From the NCBI GenBank assembly GCA_903927185.1, contig CAIYLW010000036.1:1-64000 (forward strand): 64,000 nucleotides of DNA, given 5' to 3'. Of this stretch, positions 36,577 to 43,888 are shown in pieces. Each line of letters opens with the position of its first letter. The first letter of the stretch is position 1. The stretch comes from an uncultured Bacteroidota bacterium (GTDB taxonomy: Bacteria; Bacteroidota; Bacteroidia; Chitinophagales; Chitinophagaceae). The position numbers and the translations under genes were made by a program. The notes below the pieces were generated by a model that searched no databases, had not been told where the DNA came from, and was given only the letters and a program-made list of their open reading frames with translations.

Positions 36577-37500
36577 CTAAAAATTCCAAAGTCTAGAAAT
36601 ATTAAAGCCAATTACATATTGTCCCTTCGCAAAGTCGTTCTGACTATACTCTGAATTAAATTGTGGGATTGTATTTCCATAGTTTCCAAAGAATACTTGG
36701 AAATCATGACCACTTGATTTCATGTCTAATCCAAAACTGATATTCGGATATACATTATTCAAAGGATGTTGTGTTAATGGCTGCTCATAATTAGCAATAA
36801 TGGAAGTCTTTGGTGAAATTTTTAAACGACCACCTACTGACACAGAATAATGATCATTCAACATACCAGTTTGAGCGATATGGTTCACGTCATAATATCC
36901 GGGCACATTATTAAAATGTGTATAATTTAAAGATACTTGCGCAGAAAACGCTTCTGAAAATTTCCTGGCAATTAATAGCTGATTAAAGAAACTAAAACGA
37001 TCTGAAGAAGACACTATCGGTAATGCATCACTTTTAGCTCTTGTATCCATCGCTGCATTTCCAAAATAAGTTACTGATAAAGGTGTCCTACCATCTTTAG
37101 TTTGTTTCACCACAGCATATTTGAGACTCCAGTCAACAATCATATTATAATTGTTAGCTCCGAATCCAACTTGCAAATCCTTGATAGGAGTATAGCTAAA
37201 TCCTAATCGCATATTGGCACTGGAGAACAAACCAAACAAATCTTTGAATTGATTATTAATTGTTCCGAAACGGTGACTGATATCAAATTCGAAAGTTCCT
37301 TTAATTGGAACCATCACGGTTTGATTATCGATTAAGAAGTTTCCTTCAAAAGTGTTTTTAACATAGGATCTCTTTTTTGCCACTGGCGCAGCAGTAGAAT
37401 CCTGTGCATTCAATTCTGTTCCAGTAATAACAGTAGCTACCAAAATAAGCAACAGTAGTCTTAGCTGGAAAGAAGGGAAATGAATGATATATTTTTTCAT
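36577..37500 (-). CDS. DUF5777 family outer-membrane beta-barrel (first paralogue)
   Basis: The 307-residue protein has a signal peptide (about 1-32) and then alternating amphipathic strands rich in aromatic residues, ending with phenylalanine (ISRLWNF), as expected of an outer-membrane barrel. It matches DUF5777: FEFDISHRFG, FNQLLIARKFSEAFSAQ. A paralogue sits at 39541-40485. Role unknown; next to cytochrome lipoproteins it may form a pore or scaffold for electron transfer (inference). Confidence 0.85.
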   Translation of the reverse strand: MKKYIIHFPSFQLRLLLLILVATVITGTELNAQDSTAAPVAKKRSYVKNTFEGNFLIDNQTVMVPIKGTFEFDISHRFGTINNQFKDLFGLFSSANMRLGFSYTPIKDLQVGFGANNYNMIVDWSLKYAVVKQTKDGRTPLSVTYFGNAAMDTRAKSDALPIVSSSDRFSFFNQLLIARKFSEAFSAQVSLNYTHFNNVPGYYDVNHIAQTGMLNDHYSVSVGGRLKISPKTSIIANYEQPLTQHPLNNVYPNISFGLDMKSSGHDFQVFFGNYGNTIPQFNSEYSQNDFAKGQYVIGFNISRLWNF

Positions 37501-37510
37501 TGTATTTTAT

Positions 37511-37909
37511 TTAATTGTTTTTTGCACCTTGTTTAATCCAAGCATAAACTTTTCCATTGATAGCCTGATCTGGACCAGCACCCATTGGCATTGCTGGAGA
37601 TTTTTTTCCACTTAACCACTGATACAACACACTGTTATCTGGATCTCCTGCTTTTAAATAACCTCCGCCAGTCAATGATTTATATGAGTTGTCTTTTGTT
37701 AAGTCGGGAGCCTTCCCGCCTGCAACATGGCAACCGCTTAGTGCGCAACTTTTCGTAAAAATCGGTGTGATATCATTTGTATAACTCATTTCAGTAGTGA
37801 TACTAGCACCTGGGTTTATAACCAATGTGGTAGTTTTATAACATCCTGAAAAAATGAGCAACATCGAAGTAACCCCGACCGATAGAAGCGCTGTTTTTTT
37901 CTTTAACAT
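37511..37909 (-). CDS. Putative cytochrome lipoprotein with a CX4CH motif
   Basis: The 132-residue lipoprotein (FSGC, cysteine 23) has SCALSGCHVAGGKAP, a heme-like motif with four residues between the cysteines, and ends with WIKQGAKNN, resembling the WI..GA ending of Planctomycete-type cytochrome c domains. CX4CH motifs bind heme in Desulfovibrio cytochrome c3, so heme attachment is plausible. It follows the EB_dh-like gene by 31 bases and precedes a barrel gene by 10 bases. Confidence 0.8.
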   Translation of the reverse strand: MLKKKTALLSVGVTSMLLIFSGCYKTTTLVINPGASITTEMSYTNDITPIFTKSCALSGCHVAGGKAPDLTKDNSYKSLTGGGYLKAGDPDNSVLYQWLSGKKSPAMPMGAGPDQAINGKVYAWIKQGAKNN

Positions 37910-37940
37910 GATAATTGTTTTTAGTAAAACAGAGGGTTAC

Positions 37941-39230
37941 TTATTTCTGAAATTTCAACAACAAGTTTGGTTGAATACCGTGTTGATAGTTTGATGAGTT
38001 AAATATGGCCATTCCAAATGGTTGATCAACTAAACTACTAAAATCGATATCTTGTTTCAATACATCTGGAGTTTTCAATAAACGCTTGAATTCTAAAATC
38101 CAGCCTGATCCTGTATAAGTTCCCTGTGCAGAAATATCAGCACGACCCATTGTTAAAGGAGCTGAGATAAAAGCAGGAATACATTTTGAACCAACTGCAA
38201 CGCCTGTTGTAGGATCATCTAAATAAGCTGCATTTCCAGTAGGATCCAATGTACCACCAACATATGTTAATACGCCCTTACTGCTAACACCAGTTACTTT
38301 CAATGCTTTTCCTCCAGCTAAAGTATCAGTAGCTAAATAATATTTAGCACCAACTGCATCAGGAACAATCCATTTTGGAACTGTAACAGCAGCACCTGTG
38401 CCATCTAATTTCAAACTTTGTGAATTATTGAAAGCACCATTACTTGTATTGGTATTGTTGTTAACATAAGTTGTAGAGAACGGAGATGGAGGTGTAAGAT
38501 CATCAGCATGACGACCGTTTCCGGATCCGCCTACTGTATCTGTAACTGCAGGTCCGCCAGCCCAATCTTGATATTGGTCATCCATTTGTCCGGTAACTAA
38601 ATCCTTATTTAAATGACACCACCACATATCAATTTTTTCATTGGCACCATTGGTATAGTGGTTTGCACTTGCATTCGGAACCATTACTCCAGCATAATTT
38701 CTGTAAGGAGTAAATAAGTGACAGCTAGCATAACAAGTTTGTGTTACAAATTTAGGAGTTGACCCATCGATGTTCCATAACATGGCTAATTGGTCTTGTC
38801 CCATACCATCTTTAATTAAATTACCATTCGCATCAAAGGTTTTACCATTTCCTCTTTGCGCCCAACGACTAGTTGTTGGATTAAAATACCAAGGTTGTAC
38901 TTGATAATTAGAAGGATCTTTCCATTCTGCAAGGAAGTAGATATATTGACCATCATACATCGAGCGAATGGTTGCAGGATATTGAGTTCCTTGATAACCA
39001 GCAAATAAGCCATTTCCTGGATCTGGAACTGTGGGTGTTACTTGCAGCTTGGTTGCTTTATCCCAAATAGCATCAACGATACCGTCAATTGTTGGCGCTG
39101 TTGTTGTTTTGTAAGAAAGTAATTCATTTGTGCTAGAAGTTGTTGGAGCAACAATCTGTGCAGTTTTTGTGCAATACACAAAAAATACAGTAACTGCAAT
39201 AAAGAAAGAGAGAACAAAAGTGGTTTTCAT
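37941..39230 (-). CDS. Ethylbenzene-dehydrogenase-type heme-binding protein
   Basis: From the ATG at 39230 the product is 429 residues with a lipoprotein-like signal (VFFVYC). It has the EB_dh fold pattern (APTIDGIVDAIWDKA, then YDGQYIYFLAEWKDPSN) shared with gamma subunits of type II DMSO-reductase enzymes, and TCYASCHLF, a CX3CH heme motif. In known systems the gamma subunit takes electrons from a molybdopterin enzyme, but no such gene is in this window. It heads a unit with a CX4CH lipoprotein, a barrel and cytochrome c. Confidence 0.85.
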   Translation of the reverse strand: MKTTFVLSFFIAVTVFFVYCTKTAQIVAPTTSSTNELLSYKTTTAPTIDGIVDAIWDKATKLQVTPTVPDPGNGLFAGYQGTQYPATIRSMYDGQYIYFLAEWKDPSNYQVQPWYFNPTTSRWAQRGNGKTFDANGNLIKDGMGQDQLAMLWNIDGSTPKFVTQTCYASCHLFTPYRNYAGVMVPNASANHYTNGANEKIDMWWCHLNKDLVTGQMDDQYQDWAGGPAVTDTVGGSGNGRHADDLTPPSPFSTTYVNNNTNTSNGAFNNSQSLKLDGTGAAVTVPKWIVPDAVGAKYYLATDTLAGGKALKVTGVSSKGVLTYVGGTLDPTGNAAYLDDPTTGVAVGSKCIPAFISAPLTMGRADISAQGTYTGSGWILEFKRLLKTPDVLKQDIDFSSLVDQPFGMAIFNSSNYQHGIQPNLLLKFQK

Positions 39231-39265
39231 ATATGTCTGTTTATAGTTAAAATTTAAAGACAAAC

Positions 39266-39277
39266 AAATGTTCAAAC
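39266..39277. repeat. Inverted repeat arm, left
   Basis: AAATGTTCAAAC here is the exact reverse complement of GTTTGAACATTT at 39412-39423. The two arms enclose about 134 bases of control region. Confidence 0.5.
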
Positions 39278-39316
39278 TTTAAGAGCTGATTGCAAATGAT
39301 TGTTATCAGACAGTTT

Positions 39317-39332
39317 TATGACATAAGTCATA
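39317..39332. promoter_or_regulatory. Crp/Fnr-shaped palindrome upstream of the EB_dh gene
   Basis: TATGACATAAGTCATA is a 16-base palindrome with a TGAC-N4-GTCA core, the shape bound by Crp/Fnr-family regulators. It lies about 87 bases upstream of the ATG. Confidence 0.45.
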
Positions 39333-39366
39333 TTTATATACCGTCATTCACACATTTAATTTTAAA

Positions 39367-39375
39367 GGGGGGGGG
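39367..39375. repeat. Nine-base poly-G tract in the control region
   Basis: A run of nine G residues stands out in this AT-rich gap between two redox units. Such runs can change length by slippage. Confidence 0.6.
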
Positions 39376-39406
39376 AGAATAAGCTGAAACATACGTAAAC
39401 ATTGAA

Positions 39407-39424
39407 TAAATGTTTGAACATTTA
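39407..39424. promoter_or_regulatory. 18-base inverted repeat in the control region
   Basis: TAAATGTT-TG-AACATTTA has perfect 8-base arms. It overlaps the right arm (39412-39423) of the longer-range inverted repeat. The remaining part of this 310-base gap shows the poly-G tract, the Crp/Fnr-shaped site and the terminator at 39494-39511. Confidence 0.45.
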
Positions 39425-39493
39425 AATTTAAGACTAAAATTCTTTAAAAAAATAAATCTGTTTAGATAAAAAATAAATAAAATCTAAAAAAAA

Positions 39494-39511
39494 GCCCCAG
39501 AGAACTGGGGC
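39494..39511 (-). terminator. Terminator closing the upstream redox unit
   Basis: The stem GCCCCAG / CTGGGGC with an AGAA loop is followed on the minus strand by eight T residues, 30 bases past the stop at 39541. Confidence 0.85.
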
Positions 39512-39540
39512 CTATCTTTAAATATAAAACACAAATGAAA

Positions 39541-40485
39541 TTAATGGGTCTGTACAACTTTTTTTATTCCGTAGCTTCTATTTAAATTAAATCCGAGAGA
39601 AAAATTACCAAGCTTCATTTGATTTAAATTAGTACTCAACTGACCAATATTGGATGCAGATGATGCACTTGAAATAAAGAATTGAAAAATGTGACCGCCA
39701 GTATCCCAATCATAGCCAAGTGATAAAACATCTGGTACATAATTTACTGCTGACGCAGTTTCATCAAGCAAATCTTTATATCCATTCAATTGATGCGTAT
39801 ATTCAAATGTGATAGCAGTTTTATGAGACAGTTTCATTCTACCTCCTATACCCAGAGAAAAAATATTATTCGTATTGTTTATTCCATAAGGGGAATAATT
39901 ATAATGGATATAAGAAGGCATCAATTGTAAAGAGAAGTTTTCACTGAATTTTCTGGCAATTAAAATCTGATGCATGAATGACAATCTGTTCCAGGCAAGA
40001 TCATCAGGACTTGGCCCTTCGGAAGCATCCCAGTGCATTAAAGAAAACCAGGAAATAGTTATCGGAATATTTTTCTTTCCGCTTTGTTGCTTCACTAATT
40101 TGAATTTTGCCCATGTTTCGAACTGCGCATTTCCTGTTGCAGCAAAACCTGTATTCATCCAATCGGTATATGAATAATCAAACGACATATACGTATTTGC
40201 AAAACCAGAATTCATACCAAATAATTGCGCAACATTTGTCATTCCCTTTCCAGTCTTCCATAAATAGCCGAAACGGTGGCTAATCATAAATTGAAGATTT
40301 CCTTTGCCTGTCATCTCAACACTTTGTAAATTAATAATTCGTGTTGATTTAAAAGTGGCAGTTGCAATATTGTGCTTCACTGTTGAGGAATCTTCTTTTA
40401 TTAAATCTCCCAACAAGTCGCTCTGGGCACTTGCTTTTAAGAAAAAGCAACATGCAAGCATAAAATATAATAATGTTTTTTTCAT
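39541..40485 (-). CDS. DUF5777 family outer-membrane beta-barrel (second paralogue)
   Basis: The 314-residue barrel-like protein has a signal peptide (about 1-20, ASAQ) and shares with the first paralogue FMISHRFGYL and HQILIARKFSENFSLQ and the same strand pattern. It is the last gene of the unit containing a secreted YceI and two cytochrome-like lipoproteins. The region upstream carries the element also found before the gene at 32541-33407, and beyond it a relic resembling the 3' end of the NrfD gene. Confidence 0.85.
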   Translation of the reverse strand: MKKTLLYFMLACCFFLKASAQSDLLGDLIKEDSSTVKHNIATATFKSTRIINLQSVEMTGKGNLQFMISHRFGYLWKTGKGMTNVAQLFGMNSGFANTYMSFDYSYTDWMNTGFAATGNAQFETWAKFKLVKQQSGKKNIPITISWFSLMHWDASEGPSPDDLAWNRLSFMHQILIARKFSENFSLQLMPSYIHYNYSPYGINNTNNIFSLGIGGRMKLSHKTAITFEYTHQLNGYKDLLDETASAVNYVPDVLSLGYDWDTGGHIFQFFISSASSASNIGQLSTNLNQMKLGNFSLGFNLNRSYGIKKVVQTH

Positions 40486-40496
40486 GTGTCTGTAGA

Positions 40497-40521
40497 TTTA
40501 TTTTGGTTACATGTAATTCGC
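40497..40521 (-). promoter_or_regulatory. Shared upstream element, copy B
   Basis: Identical over 25 bases to 33419-33443, with TTACATGTAA at 40507-40516, 22 bases from the ATG as in copy A. Confidence 0.6.
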
Positions 40522-40533
40522 AAATAATTAATT

Positions 40534-40577
40534 CATCTTGTATTGAATTTTTCATTGCTCATTTCATGTGATAGTTT
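40534..40577 (-). pseudogene. Relic resembling the 3' end of the NrfD gene
   Basis: On the minus strand, AACTATCACATGAAATGAGC corresponds to the last codons of the NrfD-like gene (33464 onward), with about 14 bases missing. It has no open frame of its own and is probably a trace of segmental duplication. Confidence 0.45.
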
Positions 40578-40591
40578 TTATCCTGACTCAA

Positions 40592-41146
40592 TTAGTTTAA
40601 CTGAAATACAATGGTAGCATCGATTGGAGTAAAATCTGCTAGTTTAGGTTTTACCAATCCAGGAATATCAATTGCATAATCTTCCGCTTTAATTTTAAAT
40701 GAACAATCGAATGTTACTGCTTTGCCTTTTACAGTCATTTTAACTGGCGCTTTAAAATCCTTTGTAACACCATGTAAAGTAACCTGACCTTCAGATGACA
40801 TATTATAAACACCATCTTTAGTTAATTGATCTTTATTAAAGCCAGTTAATTTCCCTTTAAATGTTGCATTAGGATATTTATTGGTATGCAAATAATTCTC
40901 ATTAAAATGCTCTTCTAATAAAGCGTTATTAAAATGGAATGTTTTCATAGGAACTAATAAAGCCACTTCACTAGTTTCCACTTTCAATACAGCAGTGCCT
41001 TCTTTACTTTGTGATGCATAATCCTTATGACTTAAATCTTTATTAGGATTGAAATAAATATTAGCATCTCTTGTTTTATAAGTTTGCGCATTAATCAGGT
41101 TTACAATCAGTATAAAGAAGAATGCGAGTAGTGTTAATTTTTTCAT
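40592..41146 (-). CDS. Secreted YceI family protein
   Basis: The 184-residue protein has a signal peptide (about 1-20, INAQ), then a YceI-like barrel: MKTFHFNNALLEEHFNENYLHT, NATFKGKLTGFN, GQVTLHGVTKDF and SFKIKAEDYAIDIP. Unlike the cytoplasmic YceI at 26937-27464 it is exported. YceI proteins bind polyisoprenoids or quinone-like lipids, so it might carry a quinone for the redox locus, which is inference. Confidence 0.88.
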   Translation of the reverse strand: MKKLTLLAFFFILIVNLINAQTYKTRDANIYFNPNKDLSHKDYASQSKEGTAVLKVETSEVALLVPMKTFHFNNALLEEHFNENYLHTNKYPNATFKGKLTGFNKDQLTKDGVYNMSSEGQVTLHGVTKDFKAPVKMTVKGKAVTFDCSFKIKAEDYAIDIPGLVKPKLADFTPIDATIVFQLN

Positions 41147-41180
41147 TGTAATGAGTTTTAAATATTAATGGATTCTAATT

Positions 41181-41804
41181 TTAAAGTGGTTGACCTTGTG
41201 TTATCCAAGCTAAAAATGTAGCAGTTGTTGTTCCGTCTAAACTCATGGTTCCACCTTTATGACCATTAGCTCCTGCGCTTCCCATTATTTGAGAAAGCAT
41301 ATCTTTATCTGCAGTCATTTTTGCATAATCTAAATTTGGACCTAACCCGCCATGACAGGCACTTCCCTTACATACTTGTTTGTAGATAGGAACGATATTA
41401 ATGGTATAAGTTACTGGGCCAGTAATAGCTGGAGGAACATAATTATCTTTTGCCCCTTGTGCTATCCATGTTTGAATAATTGCAGCTTGTGCAGGTGTAA
41501 AGTAGATACCTCCTTCACCAGGATGTTCTCCACCTTTAGCCATACTTTCGAATACAGAAGACCTGGACTGGATAGTAGAAAAATAGATGGTGTCTTTAAT
41601 CGCAAAAGGTACTGCATTAGAAACTTTTCCATTGATGTGGCAACCACATGCACCAGAAGTAACAATTGGTACTATGTCGTCGCGAAATGAAATGTTGTCA
41701 AGTCCTGTAGCCGTTGGTTTGGTAATATCCTTATTGTTATTGTAACAAGAGAAGAAAAGCAGCACTCCGCCTATCACTCCCAGATATACTAATAATTTAT
41801 TCAT
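41181..41804 (-). CDS. Putative cytochrome lipoprotein with CX4CH and CXCH motifs
   Basis: The 207-residue lipoprotein (LFFSC, cysteine 20) has two halves of similar layout. The first has GACGCHING, with only one residue between the cysteines, and ends WIAQGAKDN. The second has CKGSACHGGLGP (CX4CH) and ends WITQGQPL. The repeated WI.QG ending points to Planctomycete-type cytochrome c domains. The CXCH site may not bind heme normally. It lies 23 bases downstream of the related 396-residue gene. Confidence 0.78.
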   Translation of the reverse strand: MNKLLVYLGVIGGVLLFFSCYNNNKDITKPTATGLDNISFRDDIVPIVTSGACGCHINGKVSNAVPFAIKDTIYFSTIQSRSSVFESMAKGGEHPGEGGIYFTPAQAAIIQTWIAQGAKDNYVPPAITGPVTYTINIVPIYKQVCKGSACHGGLGPNLDYAKMTADKDMLSQIMGSAGANGHKGGTMSLDGTTTATFLAWITQGQPL

Positions 41805-41826
41805 AAAATGTTTTTTCTGGTTATTA

Positions 41827-43017
41827 TTATTTTACAATTATTTTTCCTGAATAAGTGTATTTGAAAATGCCTGCACCATCGGTGCCATACTTCCATACAT
41901 CAGGAATATTTGGATCAGTGAAATACCATGCTTTGATAATGGCAACATCAGAAGGTCTTAATCCGCCATCACTCCAAGCCATATCACCCTGGTTTTTAGT
42001 TGCCCAAATTTTAGTGCGTGGATTTGCTAATACTAAAGTGGTATCAACTCTTGATAATAATGTACTACCTGCGTTTAAATTATCTCCTTTTACATAAAAC
42101 TTTTTCCCTGTTCCATCGATAAATACAACAGCACTGTTAGATCGTACACTTTTGGGAACTATGATATCCAGCAACTGATCATCATAAGTATTTAATGGCC
42201 CACGACCACTGATAGCAGAAACAGGTGTTCCGAAAGTTGCATATGGCCTGAAACTAGCATTAGTTAAAGTATCCGTATAAAATTTACGAACACTGTCTTT
42301 ATAGCTTTTCCAAACTGAACTAAGCTTTGGCTCTTTCAATTGAGGATAAGTTGTAATGGCACCCGTTGTTTGATTTTGAAAAAAGAATGTAGCTGAATCG
42401 GCTGTAGATAGTGTTCCCAATAAACCTTTTCTAGCCCAACCACCTGTGGCAGTAGCTTCATTATGACAGTTGCCAGATGAACATCCAATTCCTATTAATG
42501 CAACTGCAGCAGGACGAAAATCAACCAGTGTTGGATAGTCTTTTGCGCCATTTTTAATCCAATTGTAAATGATTGATTTCTCAGTTACAGTTAAATCAAC
42601 CCCATAGTTAACCGGGGGCATCGCCTTATTTAAATCGCTTGTGGTAACCATTTGAAATAATTGGCTTGCTTCAGGATTTCCTGCAACTACCATACTCTTA
42701 ACATTTTCATAAGTATCAAGCGTTGGCTTTACACCTCCAGCACCATGGCATCCTGCAGAAACACAATTATTTTTTATAATGCTTCTCACACTTTTAGTTA
42801 CTATAATATCATTGATGCCTGGCTTAATGTCTGCGAAGGCAACAACAGTACTATCATAATAAGGTGAAAAAATAGTGGAATCTGGTCGATTCACTAATGA
42901 TCTTGAAACTGTACTTGCATTTGTCCCGTCTTTTTTACACTGCACCAATAACAGTGAGATTAAAACCATACTAATAAGGCACAAGATGCCCTTTTGGTTG
43001 TAAACCGTTTTTTTCAT
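41827..43017 (-). CDS. Putative cytochrome lipoprotein with two CX4CH motifs
   Basis: The 396-residue lipoprotein (LLLVQC, cysteine 27) carries NNCVSAGCHGAGG and GCSSGNCHNEA, both with four residues between the cysteines. MPPVNYGVDLTVTEKSIIYNWIKNGAKDY closely follows the PSCyt1 ending (MPP then W-I-x-x-GA). The C-terminal third is without known motif. It is the first gene of its unit and faces an OB-fold gene across a control region containing an Fnr-shaped site. Confidence 0.8.
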   Translation of the reverse strand: MKKTVYNQKGILCLISMVLISLLLVQCKKDGTNASTVSRSLVNRPDSTIFSPYYDSTVVAFADIKPGINDIIVTKSVRSIIKNNCVSAGCHGAGGVKPTLDTYENVKSMVVAGNPEASQLFQMVTTSDLNKAMPPVNYGVDLTVTEKSIIYNWIKNGAKDYPTLVDFRPAAVALIGIGCSSGNCHNEATATGGWARKGLLGTLSTADSATFFFQNQTTGAITTYPQLKEPKLSSVWKSYKDSVRKFYTDTLTNASFRPYATFGTPVSAISGRGPLNTYDDQLLDIIVPKSVRSNSAVVFIDGTGKKFYVKGDNLNAGSTLLSRVDTTLVLANPRTKIWATKNQGDMAWSDGGLRPSDVAIIKAWYFTDPNIPDVWKYGTDGAGIFKYTYSGKIIVK

Positions 43018-43164
43018 ACACTTAATTTTAGTTTAATGATCGGTAGGAGTAGTGAATAGGTTTTTCAATTTTGCTCCAATAATAACTTAGGTGGGATCTA
43101 AATTTCGAATCCAAAATTATAAGTGTATTAATTACATTTAAATGATAATAGGCACCAATTTTTA

Positions 43165-43176
43165 TGATATTTATCA
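43165..43176. promoter_or_regulatory. Fnr-shaped palindrome in a divergent control region
   Basis: TGATATTTATCA has the TGAT-N4-ATCA core of Fnr sites. AATGATAAT (43141-43149) and ATTATCATT (43192-43200) form an outer inverted repeat around it. Confidence 0.45.
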
Positions 43177-43267
43177 GCATTTTTTGTGCTCATTATCATT
43201 CTTTGAGGATTTTGTTAGTGTCAACTTTACATTTATTAAAGTTTCTATCACAGTTTCAAAAGAAAAA

Positions 43268-43705
43268 ATGAAAAAGAAAATTATTATTGGAATCGCTGCT
43301 ATTATAGTAATAGCAGGCATTTGGGGTGCGTTGAATAAAGAAAAAGCAACGCAAATGATTGTTGATCTGGGAATGGCAATGACTTCATCGGTTAAACATC
43401 GAAATCCGTCTACTGAAAAAGCTAAATTTGAAATAACTGCAGAAGCATTTTCAAAAGCTTTTAAAGACAATGCAGCTGAAGCAAATAAACAATATATTAA
43501 TCAGGCAGTTTTAATTGAAGGAGATATTACCACAATAGCAGGTGTAACCCTTACGCTTAATAATATTGCATGTAATATCGATTCATCAGAAGTTGGTAAA
43601 CTAAAAGATTTGAAAGTTGGAGCAAAAGTAAAAGTACAAGGATTAGTTGTCGGCTATAACGACCTCATGGAAGAAATAGCATTAGCTCAGTGTACTATTA
43701 AATAG
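43268..43705 (+). CDS. OB-fold (tRNA_anti-like) membrane-anchored protein
   Basis: From the ATG at 43268 the product is 145 residues with an N-terminal membrane helix (KKKIIIGIAAIIVIAGIWGAL) and a C-terminal OB-fold domain of the tRNA_anti-like type (VLIEGDITTIAGVTLTLNN, VKVQGLVVGYNDLMEEIAL). The ATG at 43142 would add a 42-residue leader without homology and cross the probable promoter. Function is unknown; divergent placement opposite the cytochrome lipoprotein unit suggests shared control. Confidence 0.8.
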   Translation: MKKKIIIGIAAIIVIAGIWGALNKEKATQMIVDLGMAMTSSVKHRNPSTEKAKFEITAEAFSKAFKDNAAEANKQYINQAVLIEGDITTIAGVTLTLNNIACNIDSSEVGKLKDLKVGAKVKVQGLVVGYNDLMEEIALAQCTIK

Positions 43706-43888
43706 GAATTAATAAGTGCTTGTTACAACCTGACCTTCCAAACAAAATGGAAACTTTGTTTAGGAATAGTCAGTTTTTGTGCTGTACATCCATATATAAC
43801 TAATCGAATTAACAATTGTTTTTAGCATTAATAATTTCTATTAAGTACATTGGCAGCTATCTTCAGTACAAATAAGATTCGTTGCATT

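Noticed and set aside
36527..36589. Longer start of the cytochrome c gene
   Set aside because: It would prefix 21 polar residues to a normal signal sequence; the ATG at 36526 is better.
43142..43267. Extended N-terminus of the OB-fold gene from ATG 43142
   Set aside because: The added 42 residues have no signal or domain pattern, cross the Fnr-shaped site, and precede a normal signal-anchor start at 43268.
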